Made by a program: the position numbers and the translations under genes
Notes under the pieces: model-generated
What the model saw: the letters and a program-made list of their open reading frames with translations, nothing else
The model's database searches: none
Told to the model about the DNA's origin: nothing
In this document: positions 47,769-61,329 of the stretch, piece by piece
How positions within the stretch are numbered: the first letter of the stretch is position 1
Layout: every line of letters starts with the position of its first letter
Assembly (NCBI RefSeq): GCF_001039355.2
Contig: NW_019773513.1
Location: 366,448 to 430,447 of the forward strand
Reading direction: 5' to 3'
Length of the DNA stretch: 64,000 nt
DNA from: Lingula anatina
Taxonomy: Eukaryota > Brachiopoda > Lingulata > Lingulida > Lingulidae

Positions 47769-48023
47769 GGCTCATTCACAGTGAAATTATCGATCTACGT
47801 AGATCGATCCAACTCTTCGGTGACTCGCTGAATGCAGTCAGACTAACATAAACACCCCTCCTCCAGGCGTTAGGCAAGAAACAGAAAAGTTGGTGATTAC
47901 ACGAGTAGGCTGGAAACAAGAGGAGGCGTGTTTTTAAAAAAATTAATCTGATTGCATTCAGCAAGAGTAGGAGTTGGAGTTGGATCGACCTACGTTGCAT
48001 GATAATTTCATTGGGAATGAGCC
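47769..48023. repeat. Inverted-repeat element with AGATCGATC ends, copy 2
   Basis: Terminal arms of about 70 bp: GGCTCATTCACAGTGAAATT, then ATCGATCTACGTAGATCGAT (itself a palindrome), then GCTGAATGCAGTCAGA on the left, mirrored by TCTGATTGCATTCAGC and ATTGGGAATGAGCC on the right. Non-coding. A partial relative occurs at 21240-21340. Confidence 0.7.
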
Positions 48024-48479
48024 CTAAAGCACGCACTGATCGGAACAGCTGCATAACAAAAAACAGTATACAACATGTTGGTGATTATTGGGGCACAAAC
48101 ATATTCTACGTGTCCAATTCTCCCTCATTGCATTCTGTATACTTACTGGGTAGAATACATACTAAGAATAGACTGGGTTATTCATGGTACGTTATGAAAT
48201 ACCGTTAAATCACATAGAGCAAATGATATATGCCTGATCATATTCATATGAGCACTAACTGACTTTCTACTTCATAGTTACAACTTGTATACGTCTCAGA
48301 GAAGTCCTAAAATACGTAATTATCCCGCCACTACATACATATGGCGGCAAGGTTGGCTGCATTGTTCATATACTTCATAAGTGCCAGTTACGTGATGCAA
48401 TGTTTCAGACGTGTCACATATGTGTTGATGTTATTAATGGACCCACACAGCATTTTCACACGAAGTACTCAGTAGTAAT

Positions 48480-48645
48480 CAGGCCCGTAGCCAGGGGGTT
48501 CGGGGGGTTCGAAAGAACCGCCCCTTTTGCTGGGAAAAGGTCCACTCTGGGTAAAATTTGATCTAGGTACATGAACTTTTTATGGGAAAAGGTCCACTTT
48601 TTCAGTAAAAGAACCCCCCTTTTGAAATTGCTGGCTACGGGCCTG
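48480..48645. mobile_element. MITE with 6-bp target-site duplication
   Basis: Ends CAGGCCCGTAGCCAG and CTGGCTACGGGCCTG are perfect 15-bp inverted repeats. AGTAAT flanks both sides (48474-48479 and 48646-48651). At 166 bp it has no coding capacity. The CAGGCCCGTAGC end is widespread in marine invertebrate genomes, from my general knowledge. Confidence 0.85.
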
Positions 48646-49130
48646 AGTAATATACAGTAACTTAACCATTAAGTGTATCAACGATGAAGTGGTTTCAGAT
48701 CCATAATACATGTACACCGATATAAACAAGCAGAACTTACGGATCGAAGCATACTCATGTACGTAGGCCTACATGCGAGTTCCCAGGAGATAGGTACGCT
48801 GGGGTTCAATGGAAAACGTATATAGACGAGATAGTCTAAGTCTCGAGACACGCACAAAGTAACATCATTCGAGATTTTGTGGAATTTGGAGGAGAGTGTG
48901 GTCAGAAATAATGGCGGACTAGCGAGTGCAATGAGGCAACGAATAAAAACTGACAGAATTTCAGCATGGATATTTTTGTGCTTATTTGTTCTTTTGTCGA
49001 AGTACTTAGTAAATCAACAGTGAATCAGCTCTAATTCATCATGCTTTTGAATATCACTTTTATTCCCGCATGTCCCTTATATCAATAACAGTATGTCCCA
49101 ATTAGTGCTTAAAAGTTGACCAAAAGCCTG

Positions 49131-49372
49131 GCTTCCCATACCTAGATTGATCTACCAGGATCGATCCATCTTCAAGGGGTTTCTCGCTAAATTGCTTTCA
49201 GCTTAAACGGCTTAGATGTCTGGCACGCCTACTGAAGCTGCTTAATTGATTAATTAACTAATTAATTGTCCCCCTAGCAGCTTTAGTAGGCATGCAAGAC
49301 ATATAAGTAGCTAAAGTTGATAGGAATTTAGCGAGAATCCACTTGGAGATAGATCGATCCAAAGTTAGTACA
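49131..49372. repeat. Inverted-repeat element with AGATCGATC ends, copy 3
   Basis: Left arm GGCTTCCCATACCTAGATTG followed by GGATCGATCC; right arm GGAGATAGATCGATCC. Inner inverted pairs are CGCTAAATTGC with GAATTTAGCG, and CCTACTGAAGCTGC with GCAGCTTTAGTAGGC. Non-coding. Confidence 0.65.
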
Positions 49373-49898
49373 ATAGGGTCTAGGAATGGTCCCAAACTCT
49401 CGAGAATTCTTGTGCAGTTGCCGATTACTCCCATTAAGGTAGTGCGGACCTACTGCAAGGGGACTGTGACATATGTAAGGTCTGTGACATACATAATCTT
49501 CTCCATACAACAGAAAAAAATGCAATCAAAAACGTTTCCACTCAATAAGAATACATGTACCGGCATTAGCCGCCTCAGATATTTAGGTCACTTATCTAAA
49601 TGTCAATAGAGTCTGAATTTCAAACACCTGCTTATATTTACCCTCTTGTCTAAAACCATGCTCTTTAACTCAGCAAGACTTTCAATGATAGAAGAGATAG
49701 GTAAGTAGACTGCTGCCTATTTTAAGAACCCTGCCACAGTACTCTGATTGATTCGCTGGTTGACTTATCAGAAATGTTATTCATGTATTAAATAAAGTAA
49801 AAAAAGTGAATTCCTGGCTCCTGCAATCAGTAACCTCAAACAGGAAACAAAAAGATGCATTATCCTAAAATTGAAGCAGAGATAAACAGACCCCCCCC

Positions 49899-49901
<3 letters not shown>

Positions 49902-49982
<81 letters not shown>
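49902..49982. repeat. (AT)n microsatellite
   Basis: About 40 uninterrupted AT units; the predicted IYIYIY peptides across it are artefacts. Confidence 0.97.
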
Positions 49983-49986
<4 letters not shown>

Positions 49987-52900
49987 ACACTGTATTGTTA
50001 AGTGCCTCATCGTTTAACTCGCCGTATAAAGCACGGCAGCAAAAATAAGTCACTTTAGTGGCGTACAGTTACCTGAACTAAACTGAACTGGTCCGTAATA
50101 AGTTAGGTTGGTCCATCTATACAAGAGACATGTCTATATTGAGCTGAGCCGTGCTACATGAAGACTGTCTCGATCCATCTATACTGAAAACAGAATTTTT
50201 TAGCTGGGCCGTACTAAGTTTGGCCGTCTCATCTTTCCTGGAAACAGGTCTACTACTACTGACTTGGGTATACGAGCCTACCCTGTACTTAAAATAGACA
50301 TGTGCCCTGCCTCTACACAAGTGTCTGCTGTGACACTACACTTTCATCATGTAAATATATGTGGCTTAATAATTATGGGAAGAAACCAAAATGCTTTTTT
50401 TTTATATTTGGAGAGGCATGAATTATTCAGCATTCAAGTATTGATAATAAGGGTGAGAGTGGCTAATATAGGCCTATATATTTTGCAGTTGTGCACACGG
50501 ATAGTTATACCATTGTAGGGTCTTGAGCGAGCGTATTTTATCCTTAATGTATATCATATAATATTCATAGAACTCATTTTATCCGTGTCAGTGCTTAGCT
50601 GACAGGCAGCCGCTAAAATACATATTGACGTTGCTTTTTTTCAGTCAAAATAAATCATTTCAGAATTTGTTGAGAACCGCAATAAGCCTAGCGTTAGACG
50701 TTCATTGTGGAGGCCCACTGAAGCTTACAGCATTGTGGGCAGGTCACCATGTACTGCTTGTAAACTGACTTTACCTCCGGTAGTAGACTGTAGGCACTGT
50801 TGACATTTTCTCAGCCCGTAAAATTCTCAAAGAGTAGAACACAAACGCTGTTCATGCACCAGTTGTAATATGATTTTATGTCGTGATATTTCAATTTCGT
50901 AATCCTTGCGTGCGGTTACATTTGATATTTACAAGCAACCAGTGAATCATTGTTGCATGCAATGTACACATCTTGGAGATTGACACGTTCCTTCACTCAG
51001 TGCGTCTGCTGGTGTGTCTCTGTCTGTCTGTCTGTCCGTCTGTCTGTCTGTCTGTCAGCTTGTCTGGTTGTTGATCAATGAGAAAGTAAAAAGCTGGGGA
51101 TATCTTCATGTACCGTGTACAAGGTCATGGAATGTAAAGCACCCCCCTCCCCTCCTGAACGCAGTGAATCATTTTCATCATCGAGTTACTCCAGCACTAA
51201 GGGTTAAATTCAACTTATACCTTACCTGATGGACATCTCTTGATAAAAGTTCTATGGCCTAGATAGACTGAGTAAGACCTTCTCCGTGAAGTCGATCAAG
51301 TGCGAAAAATCGTCATCAGTCTAGCAGAATCCTTACTTGTTGAATCGTCTTAACGTTCGAAGAGTGCAGCAGGGATAAAATACCGTAACACCAACACCAG
51401 GTGTTGTGCATTGAACAACGCTACACTGGTTTTAATCCAAATATAAATGACTCAAAACATCGGCACACTGATAAACGCTTCCTAGGTCCGAGGTTAATGC
51501 AGTTTCTTAGTCTAATAGACCTCCGCGCCGCCGAGTTTGGTAGCGCCAATGCAACCTACAGCGTTCACCCGCCGAGGTGAGGGTTTAACTCTACTCCGCC
51601 ACAGCGTCGGTATATTGTTTTCATTAGTTATTCGTAGATGTGGCTCTGGCTTCTCGCTAGCTGTGCGTGTGTGTTTCTGTACTGTGAGGACTTCAGCACA
51701 ATACTGTTGTCAGCCCTCAGCTGGGCCTTGGGGGAAAAAGTTAATACGGCTTATAGGCAGGCGATCCGATTGGGTAGAAATGACTTGCGCATATATACCA
51801 ACGCAATCTTGCCGTCAGCATGTGTTCAGTTGATTATTTAACGGCATGTCAATCTGGGTTTGGAGAGATATCACACACGAAGACCTTGAAATAGCAAGGC
51901 CGACTTCCCAAGCAGCAGACGACCATGACATTCGCTGAATGTCATCCACGCAAAAATATCACATTATTATCAATGATAATCGGGAAATTTGAGAAAGTGG
52001 CAAAATGTCATCCTGTTTTTCACCAGTGAATGACCCCTATGATACAATGAGCATGCATGGTCAGCAACACGTTGGGTAGTGTTTTGTTATTGATGCTACC
52101 TATATAGCTATAGTGCACGACTGTAGCCCGCTGACCCATTATCTAAGAGGGCCGCGTCAAAGTAGCCCAAAGCCGAAAAAGAAACCCGAGACATCTTGTA
52201 CAATGTCTATTGTGACCGATTTACTAAGGAATTTATCTTTAACACGTAGACCAATTGAATGAGATTTACATGTACCTGAGTTCGGTATAAATCCACAACT
52301 GTCCATATCGATAAATATTTTTTTCACCAATGTACTTCACCATTTAGTTTATTAGTATACGTGGTGTATAAAGATAAGTGTCTTCATTCAAATGCTGTAT
52401 TTTTATTATTATTTTTATTATATCGTAGGCCTACTAGGTCATGTTAATATATATACCAGTAAAGGCACACATTGAAATCGAATTGAATTCTATAGAATTG
52501 ATATACAGGTATATATATATATATATAGTATACTGTGTATATATAAAGTATTGGTACATATAAGAAACAACAGTCACGTTGTTTTGCCACAGACCAGCCA
52601 ATTCATTTAATTTACTACTCCTGACACGTATTTGGTCAAAGCAGCCCCAAGTTTAATTTAATCTTAAAGTTAGACAAGTTGTTAGGCGAAGGATATTTTG
52701 TGATATAGTTCTTGGGTTAATTTTACAGAAAATACTGATATACCTTGGCAAATGGTCCGCCTAACAGAGACGGACCATTCGATTTATGAGACCGAAACTC
52801 ATAAATCCTAAAAACTAAATAAAAAATAGTTTTGTCGTAAGCCTCCTGGTCCGACCACAGAAATAACAGCTGTTTGTCAGTCTGATATGTTCAAAAAACA

Positions 52901-55900
52901 TGTCTTTTGAAATCAAATAGTTGGAATGCTGTTAATATGAATAAGCGAAAATGTGCAAACATACATGTATGATTATGAACAGAAGGCGATAAAAAATTGA
53001 AACCAATAGGGTTCGGCACGCAAACCGCTAGTTGTTATATGACGTGTAGATACGCACTGGTAGAGATCGAAGCATTTTGTACATACAGGTATATGGTAGA
53101 CAGATAGACTACACTGTTGCTATACAATCCTCATGCAGGCATAGAAAACTTAGATTCACTTTCTGCTGGGGCCTCACATACTAGACAGTGTCCCCGGGTT
53201 TAAATTCGTACTGTGAATGAAGATGGACAGAACAATCAAATGGGGTTAAACGCTGGGGGCGTAGAGCTTGATTTAGACTGCTCCTTCATTGGTGACATAC
53301 ATGTACATGTAAAAAAAAAACATTTGCTTAAAAAAGCATCGAGACCTTTGTTCTAGTGTTCTCCGTTTTTTTAAATACGTGACAGGAATGGTAGTCAGCA
53401 AGGATCTGTAGTTGTTTTCCATTGCTTGATACAGATAAAATTCGTCCCATACTTACTTACTGGCCTCGATACTTCTGGGAAAACCCCAGTTAACCTGCAC
53501 TTATCACATTGGACCCCTGAGTCCCCTCCCTTGATCCGCCATTCTGCTGCGAAAGTCAATTCTATGCGTCATAGTTTGCTATAGTTATATAGGAATAGTC
53601 TACAGAATTATTGGAGCACGAAAAAATAGTGTTTGAAAACCGATAAATCTGCCTCTCAAACATTTTACAGTCCCGTCACTTTGGCGGGGCTGAAATAGAC
53701 ACATCGAATATTCACTTAAGTAAGGACTCGTGGGAAATCAAGTAATTGAATGAAAATAAATAGTACACCGGGTATTTGTATCTTTCACCAGGTTGAAATT
53801 CAGTTTTTTTTAAAATTTCCAACCCATAACCTCCTTCTTTGCGACAGGATGTTGCAGTTCAACTGTATCTGTCTGTTAAATTGACGTGCCAATCAATGCA
53901 CCACATGGTGGTCACATCAATTGCCAAAATGGCCGTCAAAAGTTACAAAGCAGACAAAGTTTGTCAAGTTGTCGTAACCCCACTCTGTAATTACTTTCTT
54001 TCTCAAAAGAAATTAAAATTGTCAATGTTTTATCAAGGTTAATTTATAAGAAAATGGCATTGAAAATTACTTGCAGATGTACCTTTATTGATTAAAAAAT
54101 AAACTTTTTTCATTCATTTGAATACATTTTGGTGCTACTCAATTCCTCAGTTTTTTTACTGACTTGTCAATCACTATAACGTTAAGGGGATCTGTGAAGG
54201 GTGTAAACGTCATTAACGCCGTGAATCTATAATGCCCGGGGTATATTGAAACAGGTTTAACACGACGGTATAATGACTCCAGTAAGTGATAGCAATATAC
54301 AGACACGCACTTGAACACATGGATTAAAAAATTGCTAAGAATAAACTGCAGTATGAAACCTTATTAATACTGCAGAGTTGTGTCGCGAGGATTGCATGTG
54401 GTAAATTACGTAAGAGCACACCAGTATATCTTGTTATGTTTCATGCCTTATCGGTTTTATCGCTGGATTATTCACTATTCAGTGAAATCGACAGTGATGG
54501 GTCAGGTAGCGTTAAAAACACGTTTCCTTCACATTAGTTCAAATTACATTATTACTTACTACTTTGGACGTCATCCATCAAGGCGGTAACCAATATCGTC
54601 GCTGATGAAGTTCTGAGATAGCAACTGAGACAATTTTTTACGTCCATAAACAGGCATCAAAACACAGGATGTTCTTGAGCAAAAAGAGATGGAAGTAGGA
54701 GCTAGATACCCACGTGACATATTCCTTTTTAATACAAATATCTCCGCTAATACCGGTGGTTTATTACGTCACTCTGGATCTAACCAATGAGAGGGGTCGG
54801 TGCCGTTCTGTTGCCGAGCATGGTGGACGAACATTTGTACATGTAAGTTCTATGGTTTGTAAAGAAACAACCAGCAAGTCTTTAAGATGGTCGTTCGGTT
54901 TGGGATAGAATAAAAGGCTATTTGTCCACATTCCAAGATGTCAGAATTACGGTAACATTGTGACCTTTAACGCTTTCATACGTAAACAAATACACTGATT
55001 GCATAATGATAATAAGTAAAGTTTTATATTTTTCATCTTCTTGTTGGTACATGTATGGTCCACTAAAACCATCACCAACGACAACTCCATCTCCATGTAT
55101 GCCTTAGATTTATACAATACAAAAAGTGGCTACATGCATGGGTACACTTGGATTAAAGCCAACATATTAAATAATGAGAAAAAAGATTTAAGCGTTCTTA
55201 TATCATACCAGTCGCAAACGAAATTTGGCAGGTTGCCAGCCTTTCTGACCGCAAATACAGTTAAATGATCATAAATTAAGTCTTGAATACATTTGGTTAT
55301 TCAGTATGCTTTACATACATGTAGAAAGAAAAAAAAATGCTTCAAAATATGGACATAAAATAAAGATATATGGAATCTGAAACAGCAAAAATGATTGTGG
55401 ATCTAGATGAAAGATTAAAAAACAAATATATTCATATATAAATAAACAACAAGGAAGATCCCCAATCATAACATTTTCAAGGGATCAATTGACTCGGTAG
55501 CGCGAATTTCTGACTTGCAAGATAATACCTAGCATTACATAACATGTATGCCAAACATTTCCTCGTAAAGGTCTCTCAGATTATATCATCCGGCAGGGAA
55601 TCTTGCCTTAACATTTTACCTTTACTTTTTTTGCAGCCATTCGATCAATATGTGATACAAGTCTCAGCACGGTGTCATGCAATGCTCTCATCATAAATAT
55701 TAGAACTGACAGATAAGTCTATACTCCAATATCGAAGCAACATGAATCCAAAGAAACTCAATTCATTATGGACTGTGAACTTGAGGAAATGATTTCTTTT
55801 CAATGTGCCATCTGGCAGCAGGAAATATACACATGTATACATAGTAGGCCTATTTATGAACACCTTCATTTCCTTTTTGACGAATGACAAAAATCTTTAC

Positions 55901-56036
55901 CTCAACGTACATGTATATGTTATATACGGCACTGCTAAATAATTGCGGATTTCTTTCCAGATTGTAAAGTAACACAGTAAAATGAGAGAATAATTGGGAA
56001 GTCAGTGTTTTACAAATAGTACTCAAATTACATGTA
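49983..56036. other. Gene-free interval
   Basis: Contains a (TCTG)n tract at 51017-51057 and a short AT tract at 52509-52528. I see no coding region with recognisable features; the longest open frame (51537-51833) looks random. Functional noncoding sequence cannot be excluded. Confidence 0.45.
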
Positions 56037-56273
56037 CACACACTGGACAATAGAAGTGTCACCCCTACTGAACCAATACTTTGGGGGAGATAAATGACTG
56101 TGGAATGATATGCTCCTGGCATCATTTTATGAACATCAAATTTCACAAAACGGCCAACAATACAAGTCCATGGTACAGCGGTTTTATACTCATTAGTCAC
56201 ATTATAAGTAGACCAGGCATTATAATTTTGATTACTCTAATTCAGGGGTGACACTTCTATTGTCCAGTGTGTG
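56037..56273. mobile_element. TA-flanked MITE, copy 2
   Basis: Terminal inverted repeats CACACACTGGACAATAGAAG continuing to TGTCACCCCT, and the exact complement at the right end (about 30 bp). TA lies on both sides (56035-56036, 56274-56275). It is the reverse-oriented partner of 20611..20839 and the better preserved of the two. Confidence 0.8.
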
Positions 56274-57715
56274 TATATGCATGTGCGTCTGTATATATGT
56301 GACTTGCGATTAATTAAAATCTTCATTTACAAAGTTATAGTACCGGTATGATAGAGCTTAAGCAAGTTTGTGCATCTTAGCTACAGATTTACTAGAATAT
56401 TATATTTGATTCTTTCATTTGCCGTGGTTATAAGTGTATAATTAACAAATAAAGTAACTGAAATCGTATGTTAATTTGATTCTTTTATGTTAAGGGGCTG
56501 ATATTGTTTGTTTAATCAGGGAATTAGTCTACGATATAATTGCCTGGTTTAATGCACATTAATTTATATTGCTTTGAATAGGCAAAAATGGATCTTTAAT
56601 GTGTATGTTTGTTGTTCGGGTTCATTTGCTTTTTCTATGAAGCAGGTTCACGCACTAATGAGGGTCTCTCGCGGAAACATAGCTTAATGAACTTAATGAA
56701 AGTCATTACAAAGTGATTATCATTTGATCCTCATTCAGAAACAGAACCCAGCACAGGGAAATTTGCCATCTAATAGTTTTCCTGCTGCAAAGAATACCAC
56801 ATATGTGTTGTCATTTATACAATGCAATATCATTATTTTGCTAATTTTGCACCTCGTGTGGCTTTATAATCCAAAAGTACAGTAATTTAATAAAAGGAAA
56901 AGATGAGATGAATTTATCGGGAACTAAAACCGCTGTATGAAAATTTAAAGACAAGCAGTCGTAATATAACGGCTTAAAAGTGTCGACAATATTGAGATGA
57001 ACTGCTGCGTTCACGTAAAAAAATTACATCCTGAGGACTCTGTCATAATAAGGAAATCAAAGATTTTTTTTAACTGAAACAGCTTCTTTTTCTGAGAACT
57101 GGATATACGTGTGGAAGAAAATGTCAAATTCGTTAAAAATAATAAGCATCTGAGGTGCAGTGGGAAGACAAATTACTGACGTTTCATGATTTTTCCACTT
57201 CATGTAGTGCCATTGTACATAATTACTTTTCGTGAGACGGAATTAATATTGCTTAAGGACAATGGAATATAGTGCTTTTAGTGAAAAAGAAAAAAATGTC
57301 TATTCACTAGTCTTTCTCTCTATTTATACGTAGGCTATAATCCCCACTCATTAAACATATTATGTACTTATTGTTTGCATCAATGCACTAATAAGCACCT
57401 CTAAATAAACCATAATTGGGGGACGCAGGTGGTAATAAAGCTGCATTAATTCAGTTACGTCAGTGGGTGTCCGCTCTGTCACCTTGTTGCGTGGGCTTTT
57501 GTCGTTACAAACACGAATCCCTCAGAAAGTTGAAGGCCAGCAAGGTCATTGTGTTAGATAATACACTCACCTTGTTCTTTATTTTCCAAAGATTTAACTC
57601 CATGTGCAGATTAAGAGATTATATGCGTATGATGTTCTGCAGCGAGTGTCAATTGACGAACAATTCAGTTTCCGAAAAGGTCTAGGAACAGTTCGAACAA
57701 TTCAGTAATAAAAAG
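56274..57715. other. Gene-free interval
   Basis: No gene or repeat is recognised. Confidence 0.4.
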
Positions 57716-58060
57716 TTAAAGGGATAATAACTCTTCGTTTTGGCCAAAAAATGAATTTTCCTGGAGTAAACAATAATTTTCCCATACTTACCAATGGTTA
57801 ATGAATCCATTTTTACATTCAAAGTTAGTCCCTGTTTTTTTTCTAAAAAGTTTGGTTTTTTGTTAAAATCTCTTAAAAGATTTTAACAGAGTATAGCCAT
57901 CAATGGAGGTCACGTGGTCTGAAGACAAGCTCAGATATCAGAATAATAGCTATAACTGCCGTTTTTATGGTAAAACAGAATATATTATATTTCTATGAGT
58001 TATTCGAATTGTTTTTATTGTGAAATATAGATCTCATACGAAGAGTTATTATCCCTTTAA
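57716..58060. mobile_element. TA/TTAA-flanked MITE, copy 2
   Basis: Terminal inverted repeats TTAAAGGGATAATAACTCTT and AAGAGTTATTATCCCTTTAA are perfect here. It is the inverted partner of 37310..37652. The central palindrome has one mismatch (GATTTTAAC side intact). Confidence 0.85.
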
Positions 58061-59403
58061 GTAAATCCGACCAAATGCCACCACAACGTTTCAAACAGCA
58101 GAACTTTAAGAAATACCAAATGGTAATGTTTAATATTTCCCGAAAATTGATACTGGGGCAGACATTATATGCTTAGTGCATTATTTTTAACGAATTTACC
58201 TTTATTTGAATAATTATGCTATAGTGCTTGTAGCAAAAAAAGCGTCATACATTACTATGTAATTTTTTTAATCGACGGACAGATAATTAGGTCTAATTTA
58301 CGGCCAGAAATGTGAACAAAGTGCAGTCCTTTGGAGGTTACCGGGTGATTGATTTGGTTCCTCCTTTGGCATGTGGACTAAGAGGTACAGGGGTATAAGA
58401 GACTAATAGCAGTGGTTTATATGCGTTACAGAGAATCTACGCTCGATTCATATGTAATAACACGAAAGGTATTCTCCACGCATTTGAAAATCCCCAATGG
58501 CCATATTTATATCCTACAAAGCTTTTTATACTTCTCAAAAAGATAAAGGCGATAAGTCCCTGTCAAGAAAACTTTTCTGAATTAAGCGTACCTAGTGTCG
58601 TTATAATCTTCTCTGCCTTCTCTACGGCCGTTGCATGTAACCCGCAACGATTGATAGCAGACTTTATTTCACTGGGCAGTCATTTTAAACTAAAGTATTA
58701 AATTAGAAATGGAATTAGACATCGAATCCACGTGCAAGGACGGGTCAAACAATAATTCATGAGTACATGTAGAAAAAAATGTCTCTTTACTACACGAAAA
58801 TTCATTTTGCGGGTAATATTCCGTGGAGAGCACATTTAAGTAGTTACATGATTCATAACAAAGGTTCTATTCCATCATTTTCCTTTATTTGAGAATTGCG
58901 TGATAGTGACTTCCCTCCCGGCTTTTGATTTATTTTCAAATAATCTTGAGACTGGAGGACATATTACTATCAAAATGCTGCGTGCAGACATGCGATTAAA
59001 GCTAGACTTTTTTTTACTCATTGTTGAAATTGTTGACTCAAAACACACACTCTCATTTTCTTTCTCTCTCTCTCTCTCTCTCGCACACACACACACTATT
59101 ATTAGTTGGCCAGCAAATGCTACAGGTGACTCTCTCTCTAGCTTCTCGCACGTCGTCATTCGCGTGGCTGGGCGCGGCACACTACTAAAATAGGGACTAC
59201 ATGTATGTATGTATTTAGCTAAGATCCTGGGGTAAGTGTAGGGCCTCCCGTTAAAATGTAAAATTGTTGCATCTTTTGAATGTCTGAAGACACATCAGTT
59301 CTTAGCCTTATATTGTCCTGTCTCCAGTAATTTTACTTGGAATCAACAGATGTTCTCCGAATTCAGATAAGTGATTGTTCCGGTTATAAAAACAGAACAA
59401 TCA

Positions 59404-59450
<47 letters not shown>

Positions 59451-59474
59451 AATAAAAACAAACAAACAAACAAA

Positions 59475-59530
<56 letters not shown>

Positions 59531-59929
59531 GGGAAATATAAAATGAGGCAAAATAGTGCTTTTCCCAAGGCACACTTTCAAATATGCTTTCCGTCTGTAA
59601 CTTCAATTTTCAATTAAATTAAAATATTCAAGTAAACTATGGAAAAGAGCATATGCGCAGTTATCAGTTCTTAACCCCTACCTCCCCCCACCAAAACTGC
59701 GATAACTATTAAAAAGTAAACACTGGTAACAGCCATTTGATTACTTCATTATTAAAGAACTTCCATCGCCAAGGGGAAAAACACTGAGTGATTCAAATTT
59801 TGATAACGCTTTTAGTGGATAGTTTAAACACTTGGCAGTGTTTTGAACATTCATTGGTCTGGTAGCGTCCGCCTGCTATTTGCGTAGTCAGGCCGCGAGT
59901 GAAAGGAAAAGGTGATTAGTGCGCGTTAA
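58061..59929. other. Gene-free interval with microsatellites
   Basis: A CT/CA tract lies at 59058-59098, (AAT)n at 59404-59448 and (AAAT)n with AAAC at 59455-59530. No gene is recognised. The last few hundred bases should include the promoter of the next gene; no clear TATA box is visible. Confidence 0.5.
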
Positions 59930-61294
59930 ATGGCATTAACACATAAAAGGTTTACAATCTTTATACACGGACTAAAAACACTGCCAAATATTGTCGATTG
60001 CCTCTGTATTTACGACGCAAATATGGACTCGATCAACCACAATGCGGACAAAAGAAATTTATACATCGATCGATTTTATGAGAGAAACGGCAACGTAAGC
60101 TGGGGATCCAACACACACAGTCTCAATAACAAATCGAAGAGGCAGCTGACAGTAGGCCGTGTGTTTGACGACACATATCAGTCACTATCCCCCCGGAGAC
60201 ATGGACGGGAGAGTTACCAAGACTACTCCCAAAGGTACAAACACGTGAATTATAACCTGCCGACGAAAGTCAGAAATCTTTACGAACTCCGCCAACTCCG
60301 TGGACGCCCGATAAGATGCCCATACGGCAAGGATTCCCTCACCACTGATTTTGCCGTAACGCCGGACACACAGTTCACTGGTGGTAGTGACGGCGGTGGT
60401 GGTGGGCGTGACACGTACGAGACGCCTTGGCGCCTTAAGGCCCGTAAGGCAGGTGAGAGTAGTAAAGCCTTGATGGCCCGGGGTGCCCACACACACAGCT
60501 ATGCTGAGACAGAGAAAACGCCAGCCGAGTCTTCTTCGTCCAGTCGACCGAGAAACGTGGATAAATCTCAACTGAACCAACTCTCGTACAGCACGGCTGG
60601 CGTAGGTCAACACGGCGGCCCACCCATGTGGCTATATCGCAGCCGAACGGACGTGGATTTGACCGAATGGACGCAGCCGCCTACCCTCCCTCCTCTTCCC
60701 AGCTCCGACTTCAGTTTCCACGGTGACCACACTAATGTAAACGGTGGACATGGTTTTTATTCTCACGTGGGAAGAAGCGCTCAATCCACGGCTAACTCAT
60801 GGCCGAAAATGAACATGACGCGACGGCAAAGCTCAATCCTCGGTGAAAACACCTATAGCCATTCCACCCCCATCTCCCAGAGGATATACCTAGAACAGCC
60901 TTTTTTCGATACGCATCGGAAATCCATAGTAACTGAGATTTCCGATTCTTCCGCTAGAGGGAGCGGTGGCTCGGATCCCTTACGCCTCCCGCCAGTCGGC
61001 AGGTCGATAATCATGGAAAACGAACTGGATCAGTATCTGAAGTTTTTACACAAACAGAAAGGGAGAGACTGTACCTTCAGTAGCCTCCAGCACAGGAGCT
61101 TCGAGGGGCCTAACAGAGGGGGGCCCATTAACAGGCCCCACAGCCCAAACCTGAGAAACGACCTGGCGAGGAAAAGACACATTATGGACAGCAAGTTGCC
61201 GAAGTTACCCACCTCTGTTTCGGCTTTCGACTTCCAGCGGGGAAAGACGTATGAAATGCAAAAGCAAATGAGGCTGCGTTTAAATAAAAAGTAA
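59930..61294 (+). CDS. Uncharacterised intronless gene, disordered protein of 423-454 aa
   Basis: A single open frame runs from 59930 to the stop at 61292-61294. The second Met, at 60023 (codon 32), has a better start context (A at -3, G at +4) than the first (T at -3), so 423 residues is the likelier product. The protein is hydrophilic and low in predicted structure. It is rich in Ser, Arg, Gly, Pro and Tyr, with a Gly run near residue 156, a Ser run near 202, and PPTLPPLPSSDF near 250. It has no signal peptide and no TM segment. The C terminus (about 360-454) is strongly basic and contains LDQYLKFLHKQKGRDCTFSS, KLPKLPTSVSAFDFQRGKTY and QMRLRLNKK. I recognise no domain. Length, frame integrity and higher GC than the surroundings argue that it is real. 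An AATAAA follows the stop by about 30 bp. Part of it is repeated at 63811-64000. Confidence 0.75.
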   Translation: MALTHKRFTIFIHGLKTLPNIVDCLCIYDANMDSINHNADKRNLYIDRFYERNGNVSWGSNTHSLNNKSKRQLTVGRVFDDTYQSLSPRRHGRESYQDYSQRYKHVNYNLPTKVRNLYELRQLRGRPIRCPYGKDSLTTDFAVTPDTQFTGGSDGGGGGRDTYETPWRLKARKAGESSKALMARGAHTHSYAETEKTPAESSSSSRPRNVDKSQLNQLSYSTAGVGQHGGPPMWLYRSRTDVDLTEWTQPPTLPPLPSSDFSFHGDHTNVNGGHGFYSHVGRSAQSTANSWPKMNMTRRQSSILGENTYSHSTPISQRIYLEQPFFDTHRKSIVTEISDSSARGSGGSDPLRLPPVGRSIIMENELDQYLKFLHKQKGRDCTFSSLQHRSFEGPNRGGPINRPHSPNLRNDLARKRHIMDSKLPKLPTSVSAFDFQRGKTYEMQKQMRLRLNKK

Positions 61295-61323
61295 GATTAG
61301 GTGTAAGCTGATGCCAGTTATTG

Positions 61324-61329
61324 AATAAA
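61324..61329 (+). terminator. Polyadenylation signal of the uncharacterised gene
   Basis: AATAAA about 30 bp after the stop codon, followed by a GT-rich stretch (GTTGTGTTC). Confidence 0.6.

Noticed and set aside
49865-50053. Peptides of repeated Ile-Tyr, and Leu-Phe-Ile-Tyr peptides at 59343-59606
   Set aside because: They come from AT and AAAT microsatellites.
51537-51833. 98-codon plus-strand frame in relatively GC-rich sequence
   Set aside because: No recognisable protein feature and an overlapping competing frame; not enough to call a gene.
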